Positions 6,274 through 8,169 of a stretch of 8,169 bases of DNA are shown here, in pieces. A program made the translations under genes and the position numbers. This DNA is from an uncultured Candidatus Saccharibacteria bacterium. Lineage in GTDB: Bacteria > Patescibacteriota > Saccharimonadia > Saccharimonadales > Saccharimonadaceae. The notes below the pieces were generated by a model. It was given only the letters and a program-made list of their open reading frames with translations. It ran no database searches and was not told the DNA's origin. Within the stretch, counting starts at the first letter, position 1. Each line of letters starts with the position of its first letter. The stretch is from the NCBI GenBank assembly GCA_916049555.1, contig CAJZIB010000032.1, positions 1-8,169 on the forward strand. Reading direction: 5' to 3'.

Positions 6274-8169
6274 TTATTTTTGTGTGAAGTAGCCTGGGGT
6301 ACCCGCAATATCAATAACCGCATAAGTTTTAGTCGTTGGATTAGAGTCTGAATATGCTGTGCCATTGCCACCAACAAGGTTATCATTGCCACCAAAGAGT
6401 TCTTCATGTTCATCAATATGGCTCGTGTCAAAGGCGCTTGAAGCATAAATAGTCTTGACCTTGGAGTTTAGGAACATATTTTTCATTCCTTCATGAGTCA
6501 TTGTATTAGTGACAACATTGGAGGTATTAAAGTTTGAAAGATCGAGTATTGCGTTATCGGCGAGAGCCCCTTCAAACATAGAATTCATATTTTTCACATT
6601 GGATGTGTCAAAACTAGAGAGATCAAGGCTAGTGAGACCGCTTGTATTCATAAACATATCATTCATATACTCAACACTACTAGTATTGAAGTGTGAGAGA
6701 TTAAGGCTTGTCAAGCTTTCATTATCCTGGAACATGCCGCTCATATCAGAAACTTGAGAAGTATCAAAGTTACTTATGTCGAGGGTGGCGAGATCGCGCA
6801 TACCAGCAAACATGGTACTCATATTAGTGGCTGAAGAAGTATGAAAACTTGAGAGATTAAGAGCTGTCAATCTTTCATCATCCTGGAACATGCCACTCAT
6901 TTCAGAAACTTGCGACACGTCAAAACTGGAGAGATCAAGGCTTGTGAGATTACTCATTCCAGAGAACATACTAGACATATCAGTAACATTACTGGTGATA
7001 AAATGCGATAAATCCAACGTCTCGATGCCTGAAGCACCACTAAACATACCCGACATCGTTTCTACAGATGAAGTATCAAAATTAGCTAGATTCAGATTCG
7101 TAAGACTTGTTGAATATGAGAACATGTAGGACATATCGGTCACCGATGGCGTATCAAGCGATGAGAGATCAAGGTTAGTCATACTAGCCATATTAGAGAA
7201 CATATTGGACATATTGGTAACCTTCGAGGTGTCGAGTCCTGAAAAATTAATATTGACTAGTGAGTTAGACCCGCTAAACATACTGCTCATGTCTTCCACG
7301 TTTGCAGTATCGAGTTCAGTGAGGTCAAGATCAGTAATACTATCCATACCGGAAAACATACTTGACATATTGATAACCTTCGAGGTGTCGAGTCCTGAAA
7401 AATTAATATTAGTAAGCAGACTACAGCCTGAGAACATACCGTTCATATCTTCTACATTACTTGTATTAAGGTGTGAGAGATCGAGACTAGTAATCTTGCC
7501 AAGTCCAGAGAGCATGCTAGACATATTAGTAACTTGTGAAGTGTCTAGATGAGAAAGATCAAGATCCGTTAATTCTGATAGACCACTAAACATAGAGCTC
7601 ATATTAGTAACCTGTGAAGTATTAAGCGATGAAATATTCAGATCGGTTAGATTTGTCATACGTTCAAAAAGACTCGACATATCAGTCACATTCCGGGTGT
7701 CAAGAGGCGTTAGATCAAGAGAGGTAATACCCGACATACCTTGGAACATACCAGAGAGATTAGTGGCAGCACTGGTGTCTAGGCCAGTTAAATTTATTGC
7801 CGTGAGATTTGATTCGTAGAACATTCTACTGAAGTCGGTTGCTCTGCTGGTATTGAATTTAGAAAGATCAATTGCCGTTGAATCAGGATTGACGAATTTA
7901 GTACCATAAAACATATTGCTAAGATTTTCAGTACTCTCTAAATTAAAGTCTCCGAGGTTTAAATGGTTAATTTTCGTTCTTGCAAAAAAGTCTGAAAGGT
8001 CCTTCGCTTTACTCAGGTTAATACCGGTCAGGTCGATATCAATAGGATCTCGATCCTCGGTGACATCTTTAAACATGGCTTTAGCATTTTCGCTAACATA
8101 GATTTCATCTGCATCACTATAGATATAGATATTCTGAGTAGTTCTATCATACCAGGCAATGGTCTTTAT
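6274..8169 (-). CDS. BspA-like (DUF285) leucine-rich-repeat surface protein, 5' end outside window
   Basis: The last 631 codons of a repeat protein, probably extracellular and used for binding or adhesion, as for BspA-type proteins. A Met at 8076 is not the real start. The frame stays open to the edge, and the 31 preceding residues (IAWYDR...IYIYSDADEIYVSENAKAMF) match the lead-in that comes before DUF285 repeats. Numbering from that Met: two or three diverged units (1-90), fifteen units of exactly 26 residues (91-480) of the form LTsLDLSsFDTSnVtdMSsMFsG, then a 28- and a 31-residue unit. A cap (540-600) contains LVGGNGTAY and YAVIDIAGTPGYFT, the usual DUF285 terminus. The protein stops two residues later (QK). 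It therefore lacks an LPXTG motif, C-terminal helix or cell-wall domain, and any anchor or signal peptide must be in the missing N-terminus. The stop is TAA. The partner is unknown. Confidence 0.9.
   Translation of the reverse strand: MKTIAWYDRTTQNIYIYSDADEIYVSENAKAMFKDVTEDRDPIDIDLTGINLSKAKDLSDFFARTKINHLNLGDFNLESTENLSNMFYGTKFVNPDSTAIDLSKFNTSRATDFSRMFYESNLTAINLTGLDTSAATNLSGMFQGMSGITSLDLTPLDTRNVTDMSSLFERMTNLTDLNISSLNTSQVTNMSSMFSGLSELTDLDLSHLDTSQVTNMSSMLSGLGKITSLDLSHLNTSNVEDMNGMFSGCSLLTNINFSGLDTSKVINMSSMFSGMDSITDLDLTELDTANVEDMSSMFSGSNSLVNINFSGLDTSKVTNMSNMFSNMASMTNLDLSSLDTPSVTDMSYMFSYSTSLTNLNLANFDTSSVETMSGMFSGASGIETLDLSHFITSNVTDMSSMFSGMSNLTSLDLSSFDVSQVSEMSGMFQDDERLTALNLSSFHTSSATNMSTMFAGMRDLATLDISNFDTSQVSDMSGMFQDNESLTSLNLSHFNTSSVEYMNDMFMNTSGLTSLDLSSFDTSNVKNMNSMFEGALADNAILDLSNFNTSNVVTNTMTHEGMKNMFLNSKVKTIYASSAFDTSHIDEHEELFGGNDNLVGGNGTAYSDSNPTTKTYAVIDIAGTPGYFTQK
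6695..6912 (-). repeat. Second pair of similar 62-bp copies 156 bp apart (units 12/13 and 14/15)
   Basis: Positions 6695-6756 and 6851-6912 match at about 55 of 62 bases, again offset by exactly 156 bp. They encode the closely related MSGMFQDDER and MSGMFQDNES segments with the following LNLS strand. With the units 6/8 pair this shows a two-unit step in the array. Confidence 0.72.
7208..7410 (-). repeat. Near-identical 47-bp copies 156 bp apart in units 6 and 8
   Basis: Positions 7208-7254 and 7364-7410 are identical except for one base (7217 against 7373), including a 37-base perfect match. The distance is exactly two repeat units. Both encode INFSGLDTSKV followed by INMS or TNMS. This identity is much higher than between ordinary units and suggests fairly recent duplication of a two-unit block or gene conversion. 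Confidence 0.8.

Larger units (their letters stand above)
6637..7806 (-). repeat. Fifteen tandem 78-bp coding repeats (26-residue DUF285 units)
   Basis: This segment divides exactly into fifteen 78-base units, each coding for 26 residues with no indels. The most fixed positions are the L-D/N-L core, the T-S pair (DTS, NTS), Met at position 17 and the MF pair near position 20-21. Synonymous codons differ widely among units (Ser is AGT, AGC, TCT or TCA), so the array is old and held by protein-level selection, except for the locally duplicated blocks listed separately. Confidence 0.92.

Noticed and set aside
6225..6446. Minus-strand ORF overlapping the 3' end of the repeat gene and the start of the membrane-protein gene
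   Set aside because: It is out of frame with two well-supported genes and its composition is that of shifted repeat-protein codons.
6509..7552. Several plus-strand ORFs opposite the repeat protein (6509-6757, 6890-7129, 7205-7552)
   Set aside because: They arise because the 78-base period keeps an antisense frame open. Their sequences simply mirror the repeats and show no family features or suitable ribosome binding sites.
6637..7806. CRISPR-like regular repeat spacing
   Set aside because: The 78-bp period is a multiple of three inside one open frame, the repeats vary throughout, and there are no conserved direct repeats with unrelated spacers.
308..8169. Alternative genetic code with TGA as a sense codon, as in some CPR lineages
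   Set aside because: None of the full-length frames contains an in-frame TGA. TGA is also not used as a stop here, but seven stops are too few to conclude anything from that.

Overview
The window looks like bacterial chromosome, moderately AT-rich and densely packed. Almost everything lies on the minus strand. The compact operon, the short intergenic gaps and the MnmA sequence (a YMKNW...CPW type N-terminal segment) suggest a small-genome bacterium, most plausibly Patescibacteria/CPR of the Saccharibacteria type. That placement is an inference from sequence flavour and was not tested. All seven visible stop codons are TAA or TAG, and no long ORF needs TGA as a sense codon.

Layout: (1) Positions 1-200 hold the 3' end of an unidentified plus-strand gene. 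(2) Positions 201-307 are a short convergent intergenic space filled by a degenerate T-rich hexanucleotide tract. (3) Positions 5317 down to 308 are a minus-strand operon of typA/bipA (ribosome-associated GTPase), tatD (metal-dependent nuclease family), a class I cysteine desulfurase and mnmA (tRNA 2-thiouridylase), with gaps of 9, 25 and 50 bp. (4) Upstream, also on the minus strand, are a tRNA-Lys(UUU) with encoded CCA, its own strong promoter and a hairpin terminator. An extended -10 element between that terminator and typA probably drives the operon. (5) Positions 6237-5608 encode a six-helix HdeD/DUF308 membrane protein. (6) Positions 8169-6274 hold the 3' part of a large BspA-like (DUF285) leucine-rich-repeat protein with fifteen uninterrupted 26-residue units. 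Its reading frame stays open to the window edge, so the true start lies outside.

How the genes fit together: the desulfurase and MnmA form a natural pair. Cysteine sulfur is passed to MnmA, which thiolates U34 of tRNA-Lys, tRNA-Glu and tRNA-Gln. The tRNA-Lys(UUU) just upstream is itself a predicted substrate. typA and tatD add translation-related and nucleic-acid housekeeping functions. The repeat protein is the accessory element: a probable surface or secreted binding protein, with DNA signs of two-unit (156 bp) duplication inside its array. I found no CRISPR array, transposase, integrase or clearly new multi-gene system.
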